Positions 31,521 through 39,967 of a stretch of 39,967 nt of DNA are shown here, piece after piece (positions within the stretch are counted from its first letter, which is position 1; every line of letters starts with the position of its first letter). Made by a program: the position numbers and the translations under genes. The DNA is from Candidatus Amesbacteria bacterium (lineage in GTDB: Bacteria; Patescibacteriota; Microgenomatia; CAZETR01; Amesbacteraceae): positions 1 through 39,967 of the forward strand of contig JACRNA010000021.1 of NCBI GenBank assembly GCA_016219445.1, read 5' to 3'. Below the pieces are notes generated by a model, which was given only the letters and a program-made list of their open reading frames with translations, was not told where the DNA came from and did not search any database.

Positions 31521-32039
31521 ATGTTTAAATTTAAAAAAGGATTTACACTGATTGAACTTTTGGTGGTCATTTCAGTCATTGCAGTCCTTGCGGTGGCCGT
31601 ATTGTCATCAATTAATCCAGTCGAGCAAATCAATAAAGCCAAAGATACAGCATCAAAATCTGACGCTTCTGAAATGTTGAATGCGGTAGAAAGATACTAT
31701 GCTACATTTGGTTGTTATCCCTGGGAAGCAACTAATGGAGCGAGTCCAAATAAAAAGTGTACTACTCCATACGTATATACCACTCAAGCATCAACAGTAA
31801 TTGGCAGCCTTAATGCAAGCGTGCTACAAGAACTGGCTGATAAGAATGAGATAAAAACTCAGTTACAGACTAGACTGATTGCGCAAACTGATGCCACGAA
31901 AAAGAACCAGTTAATATTAACTGGCGATGCTGGCCAATTGGTTCATGTCTGTTTTTTACCATCATCGAAAACCTTTATTGCTCAAGCTAATGGTGTAGCT
32001 GACGGAACAGCCGGAACAACACATGTTTGTGTACCATGA
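31521..32039 (+). CDS. Type IV pilin/major pseudopilin
   Basis: MFKFKKGFTLIELLVVISVIAVLAVAVLSSINPVEQINKAKD prepilin N-terminus. Confidence 0.9.
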   Translation: MFKFKKGFTLIELLVVISVIAVLAVAVLSSINPVEQINKAKDTASKSDASEMLNAVERYYATFGCYPWEATNGASPNKKCTTPYVYTTQASTVIGSLNASVLQELADKNEIKTQLQTRLIAQTDATKKNQLILTGDAGQLVHVCFLPSSKTFIAQANGVADGTAGTTHVCVP

Positions 32040-32800
32040 TGAATATTATGATATTTATCATAGGACTTATCGCGGGGAGTGTGGCGAATGCAATTATTTA
32101 TCGCCTGCCCCGCGATGTTTCGTGGTATAAAGGCAGATCATTTTGTCCTGAGTGTAAACACAGCCTAAATATTTATCGCCTGCCCCGCGATGTTTCGTGG
32201 TATAAAGGCAGATCATTTTGTCCTGAGTGTAAACACAGCCTAAATCTCTATGACCTAGTGCCTATTGCCTCTTATTTGTTATTGGGTGGCAAATGCCGTT
32301 ATTGCCAATCCCCTATCCCAATACGATATTTGTTGGTGGAGTTGTTTTTGGGGGCGGCCTTTGCTGTAAGTTACTTAAGTAATTTAGGTTTCTTAAGTTA
32401 TTTTATGATTTGGATTACAACAGTGATTGCGGTGATGGACTGGGAGACGATGCTGGTTTCCGATTGGCTTGTAGCGATTTGGACAGTGATAGTGATAGTG
32501 AGCGGTGAAGTTGGTATTCTTGGTGGTTTACTTGGATTTGCGCTTATTGGCGGAATATGGCTAGTTACAAAAAAGAGAGCGATGGGAGCGGGAGATATTG
32601 GAATTGCGGTAGTCTTGGGACTGTGGCTTGGGTACCCAAAAATAATAAATGCCCTGTGGCTGGCTTTTGTCATTGGTGGAATATACGGGGCTTATTTGCT
32701 ATTGAGTAAAAAAGCTAAATTAAAAACCGCTGTCCCATTTGGCCCATTTTTGATTCTTGGCGGGTGGATAGCGTATACTCTTAATTATGGGTTTTTCTAA
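32030..32800 (+). CDS. pilD: Prepilin peptidase with internal tandem duplication
   Basis: FCPECKHSLN zinc motif twice, LYDLVPIASYLLLGGKCRYC, AMGAGDIGIAVVLGLWLGY. Confidence 0.92.
   Translation, partial: CTMMNIMIFIIGLIAGSVANAIIYRLPRDVSWYKGRSFCPECKHSLNIYRLPRDVSWYKGRSFCPECKHSLNLYDLVPIASYLLLGGKCRYCQSPIPIRYLLVELFLGAAFAVSYLSNLGFLSYFMIWITTVIAVMDWETMLVSDWLVAIWTVIVIVSGEVGILGGLLGFALIGGIWLVTKKRAMGAGDIGIAVVLGLWLGYPKIINALWLAFVIGGIYGAYLLLSKKAKLKTAVPFGPFLILGGWIAYTLNYGFF
32095..32245 (+). repeat. Perfect tandem duplication, 75-bp period, within pilD
   Basis: Copies of TATTTATCGCCTGCCCCGCGATGTTTCGTGG...CACAGCCTAAAT, with no mismatches. Confidence 0.97.
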
Positions 32801-33230
32801 ACAAGAAATAATATTTGTGAGTTGTGTTCTTCTCTCTATTTTCGGAGTTTCTTTTTTTCAACTTAAAATAAGCCAGATGAAAACCCGGGATGCTCAAAGA
32901 AAAGCAGACGTCGAGCTGGTTGGTCGAGCTTTAGACGCTTTTTTTGCAGATTATAAAATATACCCCTTCGGCTCCACTGCCGGTGAAATAAAAAGCTGTG
33001 GCTATATGGCAGTCCAAGCATGTCCGTGGGGAGAAGGACCGATGATAGATATTCACAATGTCACCTATCTAAAAAAGTTTCCTGTCGATCCGCAAGCATA
33101 TAAAAATATTAAATATATTTACACTACAAATTCCGAACGAACAAAGTACAAAATTTGTATTACTCTCGAATACACAGGTGACAAAGACTATAAAAAGGAT
33201 ATACAATGTAATTGGTATGTTAATAAATAA
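32787..33230 (+). CDS. Pseudopilin-like protein with divergent signal (MG|FSKQE)
   Basis: Two-residue leader, E at +5, TM helix, RDAQRKADVELVGRALDAFFADYKIYP. Confidence 0.65.
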   Translation: MGFSKQEIIFVSCVLLSIFGVSFFQLKISQMKTRDAQRKADVELVGRALDAFFADYKIYPFGSTAGEIKSCGYMAVQACPWGEGPMIDIHNVTYLKKFPVDPQAYKNIKYIYTTNSERTKYKICITLEYTGDKDYKKDIQCNWYVNK

Positions 33231-33627
33231 AAAGGGATTTACTCTAATTGAGTTTATGGTGGCCATGTCGCTAGTAAGTATTCTGTCAACCATGGCTATT
33301 GGCAATTTCATGGGTAGTCAAAAACGCGGGCGTGATGTCCGAAGACAATCTGATCTAAACCAATACCGGGTGGCTTTGGAAAATTATGCCTCAAATAACC
33401 AAGGGACTTATCCCGCGTTAAAGACGACTTTGGTTCCCGATTATCTGGCAAGTGAACCCATTGATCCCCAAGGAGGTACATATCGATATGCGTCAGATTT
33501 GGCGAAATATGTTCTCGATTCTTGCATGGAAGTGCAAAAGAAACTCTATCAAATTTGTTCAAATGGTAAATCTGGTATAACGACGATTGATTGTTCGGTT
33601 GCTATAGACAGTAATTGTGATCTATGA
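33217..33627 (+). CDS. Pseudopilin
   Basis: MLINKKGFTLIEFMVAMSLVSILS; RGRDVRRQSDLNQYRVALENYAS. Confidence 0.88.
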   Translation: MLINKKGFTLIEFMVAMSLVSILSTMAIGNFMGSQKRGRDVRRQSDLNQYRVALENYASNNQGTYPALKTTLVPDYLASEPIDPQGGTYRYASDLAKYVLDSCMEVQKKLYQICSNGKSGITTIDCSVAIDSNCDL

Positions 33628-33989
33628 GAAAAGGTTTTTCACTTGTAGAATTATTAGTAGCTTTGTCAATTATGGCGCTCATCATGGGAGCCTCTCTGAC
33701 TGCATTTGATGCCAGCAAAAAATCGGCCCGTGATGGCAAACGTAAGGCTGATCTGGAAAGTATCCGCTCAGCTTTGGAAATATATAGAAGTGACAATGGT
33801 GGATATCCTGCCAACAAAGATTCTCTATCTCCTGACTATATTACTATTTGGCCAGTTGATCCCATCTCTACTCAATCTTATATTTATACGCCAGCTACAT
33901 GTTCCACAACCTGCAAAACTTATACGCTGTGTGCCACTGTCGAGATTGGTAGTACCGGAGCCTGCAGTTATGTCACCAAAAATCCATGA
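33624..33989 (+). CDS. Pseudopilin
   Basis: MRKGFSLVELLVALSIMALI; SARDGKRKADLESIRSALEIYRSDNGGYP. ATGA overlap. Confidence 0.9.
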   Translation: MRKGFSLVELLVALSIMALIMGASLTAFDASKKSARDGKRKADLESIRSALEIYRSDNGGYPANKDSLSPDYITIWPVDPISTQSYIYTPATCSTTCKTYTLCATVEIGSTGACSYVTKNP

Positions 33990-34405
33990 ATAGAGGTTTT
34001 ACACTAGTCGAAATGTTGGTATCTATTGGTATTGTAATGATTATTTTTTCAGCAGGTATTGCTTCTTATCGTAATGCTACTCGCAATCAAGCCCTGGATT
34101 CAGATGTTTCTCTGATTATTCAAACTTTAAATATTGCTAAAACCAATGTAAATAGTGGTAAGAAAATTAATTGTGCCAGTAGCTTGGAGGCTTGGCAGAT
34201 TAGCTTTTCCCAAAGCTCGTTTGACTTACAAGAATTATGTGGAAGTGCATTTACTACTAACACATATAGACTCTCGTCTAATAATATAATTACTGCCAAT
34301 CCAGCAATTATAAAGTTTTATGCCTTAGGTCAAGGTGCGACTACTGGTACGATTAATATCGGTTCAAAAACAATAACTATTAGTAGTACAGGTGTCATTC
34401 AATGA
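33986..34405 (+). CDS. Pseudopilin (GspH-like)
   Basis: MNRGFTLVEMLVSIGIVMIIFSAGIASYRN. ATGA overlap. Confidence 0.88.
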   Translation: MNRGFTLVEMLVSIGIVMIIFSAGIASYRNATRNQALDSDVSLIIQTLNIAKTNVNSGKKINCASSLEAWQISFSQSSFDLQELCGSAFTTNTYRLSSNNIITANPAIIKFYALGQGATTGTINIGSKTITISSTGVIQ

Positions 34406-34788
34406 AATTTAGACCTGCCCAAATTATTATCGAATTGGTGATTGCTCTGGCTGTGGCCATGGTAGCCGTTGTGGCTTTGATACAAAGTACAACTAAATCT
34501 ATTTCCAATTCTACGTATAGCAAATCCCAGACTACCGCCAATCAGTTGGCCACAGAAGCAGTAGAGTGGCTCAGGTCTGAAAAAAACAAAAGCTGGCCGG
34601 ATTTTTCAGTCAAGGACGGGACATTTTGTCTCAATACTTTGGACTGGAATACTACTGGAGTTTGTACTACTGGTGAATTCAAAAGAGACTTGGTAAAATC
34701 TGGAGACAATCTGACTGTAACTGTCTCCTGGGATGAAAAAGGCAAGATATTTTCAGTCAAGCAAGATATTACCTTCTCCAGATATTAG
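34402..34788 (+). CDS. Pseudopilin-like protein with non-canonical cleavage region (RPAQIIIELVIAL)
   Basis: E at +5 after A|QIIIE; hydrophobic helix. ATGA overlap. Confidence 0.65.
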   Translation: MKFRPAQIIIELVIALAVAMVAVVALIQSTTKSISNSTYSKSQTTANQLATEAVEWLRSEKNKSWPDFSVKDGTFCLNTLDWNTTGVCTTGEFKRDLVKSGDNLTVTVSWDEKGKIFSVKQDITFSRY

Positions 34789-34810
34789 CCCGATGTTGCT
34801 CCCACTTGAC

Positions 34811-35899
34811 CTATGGTGTAAGCATGCTTTTGTAGGCGTCTATTACATCGTAAATAGTGAAATTCCAATCTCTGTTTTTAAGTACAAATTTTCTGCCACT
34901 CTCTATCGTGGATCTGTATTTGTTTGGATTACTAATTATTCTATTAATTAATCTGGGATATTTAATTATGTTGTCCTCGACTGTTAAAAGTTCCTTTATT
35001 TCATTTTCCAAACCTTCAATTCCAATACTGGTTGATATTGTAGGTATTCCAGCTGCTAGATACTCTAGGATCTTAATTCTGGTTCCAGACCCCTCAAGAA
35101 CAGGACATAAAGCAACAGTTGCCGAATCATATAACTGACCAAGTTCTGCAATCTCACCTAAAAATACTACATTGGAGGGAACTGCAAGCCCTTTTTGTAG
35201 TGGGGAGTTTAAAGGACCTGCAATTAAAAATCGCACATCTGGGTAACGACTTATCACTAATGGGGCAATAGTTTTACATATAAGTCTGACTGCGTTCTCG
35301 TTGGGTTTATATTTTAAGTTTCCAACAAAAATTATGTTTTTGCCGTCTCTTAATAATTTGAAATTGATTTCTTTGGCGCTGATCGAACCGCGGTACACTG
35401 TCATTTTTTGATTTGAGATCCCTATGTCTGCTAATTCTTGTTTATCAGCCTCTGATCTAACTAGTAGCAAATCAGCAATTTCAGAAGCGTTTCTTTCTAT
35501 CCTTACTGTATTATTAATTGATTCTCTATCAACCCCAAGCCTAGATTGTAAAATGTGATTGACGTTGTGTACTTCCCAACAAACCTTGGCAATATCCTTA
35601 AGGTATTTCCCTTGAATTAAGGTTGCCTCAGCACTATCAAATTGGCAAACCTGAATTTTGTTATTAATTACCAATTTTCGCATGAGATTAGAATTTTGAT
35701 AGAAGTCTCTTGATTTTATGAAAATCGTGGTAAACTTTTCTTTCTTATACCATTCTGGGTTGTCCCATCCCCTGAAACATCTAAATAAAAAAACGTCCTC
35801 GCCCTTATCGATTAAAGCATTCATCATGTTGTAAATCGAATTTGATCCACCTTGGTGTGGAGGAAGAAACTGACCATCACGAAAAAATCCAATTCTCAT
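34811..35899 (-). CDS. Glycosyltransferase, GT4-like
   Basis: NIIFVGNLKYKPNENAVRLI...VVFLGEIAELGQLYDSATVALCPVLEGSGTRIKILEYLAAGIPTISTSIGIEGL. Confidence 0.88.
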   Translation of the reverse strand: MRIGFFRDGQFLPPHQGGSNSIYNMMNALIDKGEDVFLFRCFRGWDNPEWYKKEKFTTIFIKSRDFYQNSNLMRKLVINNKIQVCQFDSAEATLIQGKYLKDIAKVCWEVHNVNHILQSRLGVDRESINNTVRIERNASEIADLLLVRSEADKQELADIGISNQKMTVYRGSISAKEINFKLLRDGKNIIFVGNLKYKPNENAVRLICKTIAPLVISRYPDVRFLIAGPLNSPLQKGLAVPSNVVFLGEIAELGQLYDSATVALCPVLEGSGTRIKILEYLAAGIPTISTSIGIEGLENEIKELLTVEDNIIKYPRLINRIISNPNKYRSTIESGRKFVLKNRDWNFTIYDVIDAYKSMLTP

Positions 35900-36483
35900 A
35901 CTCGTTTATTAATTTCATTTAAAATCAGTCTGTAAACAGCTTCTCTATTTTTTGCTACTTTAATCACCACCACAGCTGCACCAGGTTCAATCTTAGAAAA
36001 GAACCATGAGTAGTATTTTTTCACTTCAAGAAGTGTCTTGGGATTTGACCAGAAATCATTCGAGACCTTTCGGCCTTTCAACTTTAAAGACTCTTGAGGT
36101 GTTGCATTCAAATAGAAGTACAAATCTGCCTTGATTAGTCGTGAATTAAGAGAGTCGCTGTACCACTTCAGGGCCTTTGTATAAGAATCATCGTTTGATA
36201 ATTTCGATGTTACATAGTTGTAAGCAAGAGTAGAAGGGTAATACCTATCTATTACTATGGGTGTTTGAGGAAATTTATGACTGTACTTAGCTGCCAATGC
36301 GCTTTTTGTTTCGTCATTTAAAAAATACAACTCCTCCTTGTTTACTGAGGTTAATTTATTCTTTTCGGCTGTAAAAAAGCTTGCTGTTCTTTGAGGAACA
36401 TATTTATATCCCATGTCATCTCTTAGTCTTTGGCAAATGGTTGTTTTTCCAGTACCTGGTAACCCTTCAATGGCTATAATCAT
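35896..36483 (-). CDS. P-loop (deoxy)nucleoside/thymidylate kinase-like protein
   Basis: MIIAIEGLPGTGKTTICQRL Walker A; IVIDRYYPSTLAYN DRY motif. Confidence 0.78.
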   Translation of the reverse strand: MIIAIEGLPGTGKTTICQRLRDDMGYKYVPQRTASFFTAEKNKLTSVNKEELYFLNDETKSALAAKYSHKFPQTPIVIDRYYPSTLAYNYVTSKLSNDDSYTKALKWYSDSLNSRLIKADLYFYLNATPQESLKLKGRKVSNDFWSNPKTLLEVKKYYSWFFSKIEPGAAVVVIKVAKNREAVYRLILNEINKRV

Positions 36484-36484
36484 A

Positions 36485-37486
36485 TTAATTGTGAGTTAGA
36501 GTTCCCTTATAGCAAGTAACATACTGGTCTGTTTTTTTAAAAAGTTGATATTTATTCCCAGGAACAGTTACTTTCAGTAACTGGTCTAGCCAGTATGGAA
36601 TTACTGGAACATAACTTTCTGATAACAGATCTTTTCCCAAAAGATAGAATATGTTTTCACCAAGGATCAATGAAAGTCTGGCGATTTCAAATGAATCAAC
36701 GTTAACTTTATTGTAGATGAATGCACCTCCGACTTCATACTGGTTCTTGCTGTCAAATCTTTTAGACAAGTATTCACCTGTCTTTGTAGAATAGGTTGAA
36801 ACTTCTATGGTTGAACTAGGTTTAACTAGTTTTGAAATTATTTCAAGAAAATCCTTTGGAGTATCAAAAAAGTCAACAACATTATTAGTTATTATTAGGT
36901 CAAATTTTCCAATGTTTTTAATACTAGAGATGTCAGAGATAACAATTTTATTTGGCAATTTAAATTTCTGTTTTTCAAACGATTCTATATCGAATCCTTT
37001 AGGAGAGATTATCATTGAAAAGTGATCGTTCACCAGATTTGAATTGAATACTTTCTGAAAAATTCTAGATGCATTCTTGATTGATTGGCCACTAAAATTC
37101 AAAAATTCATTTATTGCTTGCTTATACTCACTCTCTGAGCAAGAAGTTTGAGTTTTATATTGGCCTTTTTCACTTAAAAACTTATCAGTTAGCAAGTTCT
37201 TAAAAATTTGTTTAGAGCCTAAACTACGACTTAGAAGATCACAAATATATAACTGTAATATTGCAGCTAGAGGATTTTTCTCTATAACTGTCACGTCTAA
37301 CCCTTTTCCAGACAAATATGATCCATATAGTACTCCACCAACCACTAATATTTTAGGCTTAATGATTTTTTTCAAGATTGAATCTAGCCACCTTTTGTCG
37401 TGATTTGGGAGAAAGTACACTCTACCTGGAGAATATCGTAAAGACTTTTTTGTAAGGTAGTCTAATAGTTTTTGTTGTCTATTCAT
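36485..37486 (-). CDS. Rossmann-fold, SAM-methyltransferase-like protein
   Basis: PKILVVGGVLYGSYLSGKGLDVTVIEKNPLA; FDLIITNNVVDFFDTPKDFLEIISKLVKPSSTIEVSTYS. Confidence 0.5.
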   Translation of the reverse strand: MNRQQKLLDYLTKKSLRYSPGRVYFLPNHDKRWLDSILKKIIKPKILVVGGVLYGSYLSGKGLDVTVIEKNPLAAILQLYICDLLSRSLGSKQIFKNLLTDKFLSEKGQYKTQTSCSESEYKQAINEFLNFSGQSIKNASRIFQKVFNSNLVNDHFSMIISPKGFDIESFEKQKFKLPNKIVISDISSIKNIGKFDLIITNNVVDFFDTPKDFLEIISKLVKPSSTIEVSTYSTKTGEYLSKRFDSKNQYEVGGAFIYNKVNVDSFEIARLSLILGENIFYLLGKDLLSESYVPVIPYWLDQLLKVTVPGNKYQLFKKTDQYVTCYKGTLTHN

Positions 37487-37970
37487 TATTCAATATCCTA
37501 CCTATAAAATAACTCCAGTCTCTTTCAGCTTCTTCGGTTGAAGAAGAGGCATGAATTCCGTTATATCTGTACTCTTTTCCATGCGGATCATCACCAGTAG
37601 AAGCTTTAATGGCTTCCCAGAATGACTCATCAAAATAATAATTAGCTTTAATCCAGCCTCGGAGACCTATATTCAAGTGTGTTTTACCAATAATATGATC
37701 GCTACGAACGACAGAAACGGCGTCATTCCCCTCAATTAAAAAAATGTCTACAGGTCCGCAAGTAACTTGTCTAAGAAGCTTCCCGGTCTCAAACGACTCA
37801 TCACCAATTTTGTCAGCATATATAACTTGTACGTCAGCTTCAGTTAAAACTAGTGTATTAAAGGCAACAACCGTTAATCCCTCTGAACGGCAACTTTCAA
37901 CAAATTTCTCTGTCATGCCTACTCTTTTACCCTCAGGCTTAATTATCACTACCGTTTTTTCTTTTAGCAT
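37479..37970 (-). CDS. Nucleoside diphosphate kinase-like protein
   Basis: KTVVIIKPEGKRVGM; YNGIHASSSTEEAERD matches the NxxH(G/A)S-S catalytic motif. Confidence 0.78.
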   Translation of the reverse strand: MLKEKTVVIIKPEGKRVGMTEKFVESCRSEGLTVVAFNTLVLTEADVQVIYADKIGDESFETGKLLRQVTCGPVDIFLIEGNDAVSVVRSDHIIGKTHLNIGLRGWIKANYYFDESFWEAIKASTGDDPHGKEYRYNGIHASSSTEEAERDWSYFIGRILNNE

Positions 37971-37991
37971 ATGTTTACGGCAGGATTAGTA

Positions 37992-38648
37992 TTAATTGAA
38001 TATTCCTGAATTCTCCTTATACAGCTTCACAAAAAAGTCGTTTGTTCTCATAAATCCATTATTAGCAATCCTCTTTGTGGTCTCAAACCACAGTGATTTA
38101 AGAGTCTTTAACCTACTTGCCTTTCCTTCGATTTTCCACCACTCAAGAGCATCAGAGAAGCTCATATTGGCAAGTGCGTCATAGGTAAATGTTCTCCATA
38201 TCTGTAAATACCCAAAATTGTCTAACTCGTCTGCATCTTGGATTGCCTTAACTTCGAGAAGTGTCGGAAGGTCTATATGTGTTTCCTGAATTATAGAAAT
38301 GACCTTATTGATAAACTCTTTCCCCAATAAATCGAACGCATCTTTACCTAACACCTCAAGAAACATTTGTTCCGAAACTAGATGATGGTTTTTATTACCT
38401 TCTGACTTATAGTCAATTTCCCCTGATTCCACTACTGCCTTGATCTTTCCAATATCATGAAACAGTGCCGCTACAAATAATGCGTCATGATCGACCTTGA
38501 GCTTTTCCTTCCTTGCTATTATCTCAGAAAATCTTGCAACCCTCATGCCATGAAAAAACCTATGCTCCTTACCCCCACCTTTCTCAAAAGAACCCTCAAA
38601 AGACTCTTTCAATATACTTTTTAGCTTTGTTTTAAACGCTTTTTGCAT
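37992..38648 (-). CDS. HD-domain phosphohydrolase
   Basis: HRFFHGMRVARFSEIIA...ALFVAALFHDIGKIKAVVE...IQDADELDNFG. Confidence 0.8.
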   Translation of the reverse strand: MQKAFKTKLKSILKESFEGSFEKGGGKEHRFFHGMRVARFSEIIARKEKLKVDHDALFVAALFHDIGKIKAVVESGEIDYKSEGNKNHHLVSEQMFLEVLGKDAFDLLGKEFINKVISIIQETHIDLPTLLEVKAIQDADELDNFGYLQIWRTFTYDALANMSFSDALEWWKIEGKASRLKTLKSLWFETTKRIANNGFMRTNDFFVKLYKENSGIFN

Positions 38649-38656
38649 TTGGAATT

Positions 38657-38714
38657 ACTACTACAAGTAGTTGCTAATATTATACCATTTGGTATACTGT
38701 GCATATAGATGCAC
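38657..38714. promoter_or_regulatory. Divergent promoter/operator with three inverted repeats
   Basis: ACTACT-ACA-AGTAGT (38657-38671); TATACCA-TT-TGGTATA (38681-38696), overlapping TATACT (+, 38693-38698) and TATAAT (-, 38679-38684); GTGCAT-ATAG-ATGCAC (38699-38714). Confidence 0.7.
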
Positions 38715-38716
38715 AT

Positions 38717-39289
38717 ATGAAATTTCATTTTGGTGGTTCATCACTAGGATCAAAGAAGTATAAAGACGATTACTTTTTGATATGTAAGTTAATTAAAAAG
38801 CAAGGCCACAGTATTCTTCATGACTGGCTTGGCAAGACGGGAGAAAATAAAGAAAACATGTATAAAAAAACAGCTGAAGCAATTAGAGCGGCTGATGGGG
38901 TTATCTTAGAAGGTACAATTTCGGCTGTTGCTATAGGACAACAACTAACTTTGGCACTCGATAGTAATAAACCTACCCTCATTTTAATTCATCTTGAAGC
39001 TGGCGAAGGACCAGTTGTAAGCGGATCTTTTAGTGATCCAGCAAAACGAAATCTTTTGTACATTGAAAGATACACTCAATCGAACCTGGAACAAAAATTA
39101 GATGGATTTTTTAAGTCTTTGGCTCAGAAACATGGATTAACCCGAATAAATTTAGTTTTAGATAGAACGATAGACAACTATTTAGAATGGTCTGCGTTCC
39201 AAAAAAAGAAGAGTAAATCTCAAATAATCAGAGATGCCATGCAAAAAGAGATCGATCAGGATTTAGATTGGAAAAAAAGATCAACATGA
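38717..39289 (+). CDS. Nucleoside 2-deoxyribosyltransferase-like domain fused to C-terminal ribbon-helix-helix domain
   Basis: MKFHFGGSSLG...ENMYKKTAEAIRAADGVILEGTISAVAIGQQLTLALDSNKPTLIL; then RINLVLDRTIDNYLEWSAFQKKKSKSQIIRDAMQKEI. Confidence 0.68.
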   Translation: MKFHFGGSSLGSKKYKDDYFLICKLIKKQGHSILHDWLGKTGENKENMYKKTAEAIRAADGVILEGTISAVAIGQQLTLALDSNKPTLILIHLEAGEGPVVSGSFSDPAKRNLLYIERYTQSNLEQKLDGFFKSLAQKHGLTRINLVLDRTIDNYLEWSAFQKKKSKSQIIRDAMQKEIDQDLDWKKRST

Positions 39290-39837
39290 TTAGCAACTTA
39301 ACCATGATCGCCGTAAGACCAGAAGAGGTTTGGTTGTCATGGTTAAAATCCGAATGGGATTCATCAAGATTTGACCATGTTAGGGACACGATTATTGATC
39401 CCTTTAAAAATGACGAGATTGTTTTAAAAACATTAAGATTAGAAGGGAAAAGACATTTTTTAATAGACAAAATACCCGATGATACTACTTGGTACAAATG
39501 TAATATTAATTCTCATGACTTAAAGTGGTCATCAATTATTCCATCAAAAGAGTGGACTGAACGTTTTCCAGATTCAATAATGCTTGGAAATGCCGTCACA
39601 AAATTAAAATTAGACAAAAATCTTCACAATAAGATTAATCTAATAATAGGCAACGAGCATAAGACAAATTTCGAGTTGGTACTACTATCAAAAACGGGCA
39701 GCGATTTTTACACGATTTTGGAGGGTAATCACCGGGCCTTGGCTCTAATGAAAATCGCAAACAAAGTTATTGATGTGTACGTTGGATTTAGTCCAAATAT
39801 GGACAAATCTGAATGGTATTCTAAAAAATATGTATAA
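39286..39837 (+). CDS. ParB/sulfiredoxin-like hypothetical protein
   Basis: FYTILEGNHRALALMKIANKVIDVYVG resembles ParB-N-like DGNHR motifs; ATGA overlap with upstream gene. Confidence 0.45.
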   Translation: MISNLTMIAVRPEEVWLSWLKSEWDSSRFDHVRDTIIDPFKNDEIVLKTLRLEGKRHFLIDKIPDDTTWYKCNINSHDLKWSSIIPSKEWTERFPDSIMLGNAVTKLKLDKNLHNKINLIIGNEHKTNFELVLLSKTGSDFYTILEGNHRALALMKIANKVIDVYVGFSPNMDKSEWYSKKYV

Positions 39838-39967
39838 ATATTACGAGCCATTTGGTCACCACATTTGGGGAAAAGATATAGGTTCGACATGGCTAAGCTT
39901 TGTTAGGGCCGTGCTTGAACATGGTGATATCACCTATGATGAACGCAGGCAAAGGAAGTCTATTCAA
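39830..39967 (+). CDS. Thymidylate synthase-family-like protein, N-terminal fragment (truncated by window end)
   Basis: MYKYYEPFGHHIWGKDIGSTWLSFVRAVLEHGDITYDERRQRKSIQ; pattern xIgxaWLxxxxxVLexG...; 8-nt overlap with upstream ORF; not in the ORF track. Confidence 0.5.
   Translation, partial: MYKYYEPFGHHIWGKDIGSTWLSFVRAVLEHGDITYDERRQRKSIQ

Noticed and set aside
32041-32245. pilD duplication as two genes or a mobile insertion
   Set aside because: Exact 75-bp in-frame tandem repeat in one ORF without TIR or target duplication features.

Overview
The window looks like a ~40 kb piece of a Patescibacteria/CPR-type genome: compact operons, standard stop-codon usage, and many short tandem repeats. 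It starts inside an IS481-like transposase (minus strand) and ends inside a thymidylate-synthase-like gene.

Main content:
- replicative helicase dnaB with two inteins
- tRNA-Leu(CAA)
- efp
- four-helix-bundle protein, RIO-like kinase and RluA-type synthase, with related 11-bp repeat arrays at their boundaries
- Kef-type antiporter
- a short YebC
- XerC/D-type recombinase
- tandem ATP-grasp genes
- gyrA, ppa, and a gyrB interrupted by a truncated HNH intein with part of the gene missing
- type IV pilus cluster (pilB, pilT, pilC, pseudopilins, pilD), with pilD carrying a perfect 75-bp in-frame tandem duplication
- a terminal nucleotide-metabolism-like island: glycosyltransferase, P-loop kinase, Rossmann protein, NDK-like and HD genes, divergent from deoxyribosyltransferase-RHH, ParB-like and TS-like genes

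Most notable signals: the terminal island with an inverted repeat over both divergent -10 boxes; the broken gyrB/intein; an HTH inside the first DnaB intein; the 11-bp and heptad repeat arrays; and a recurrent -10/6-7 nt/ATG architecture suggesting leaderless transcription. All assignments come from reading the sequence, with no database search.
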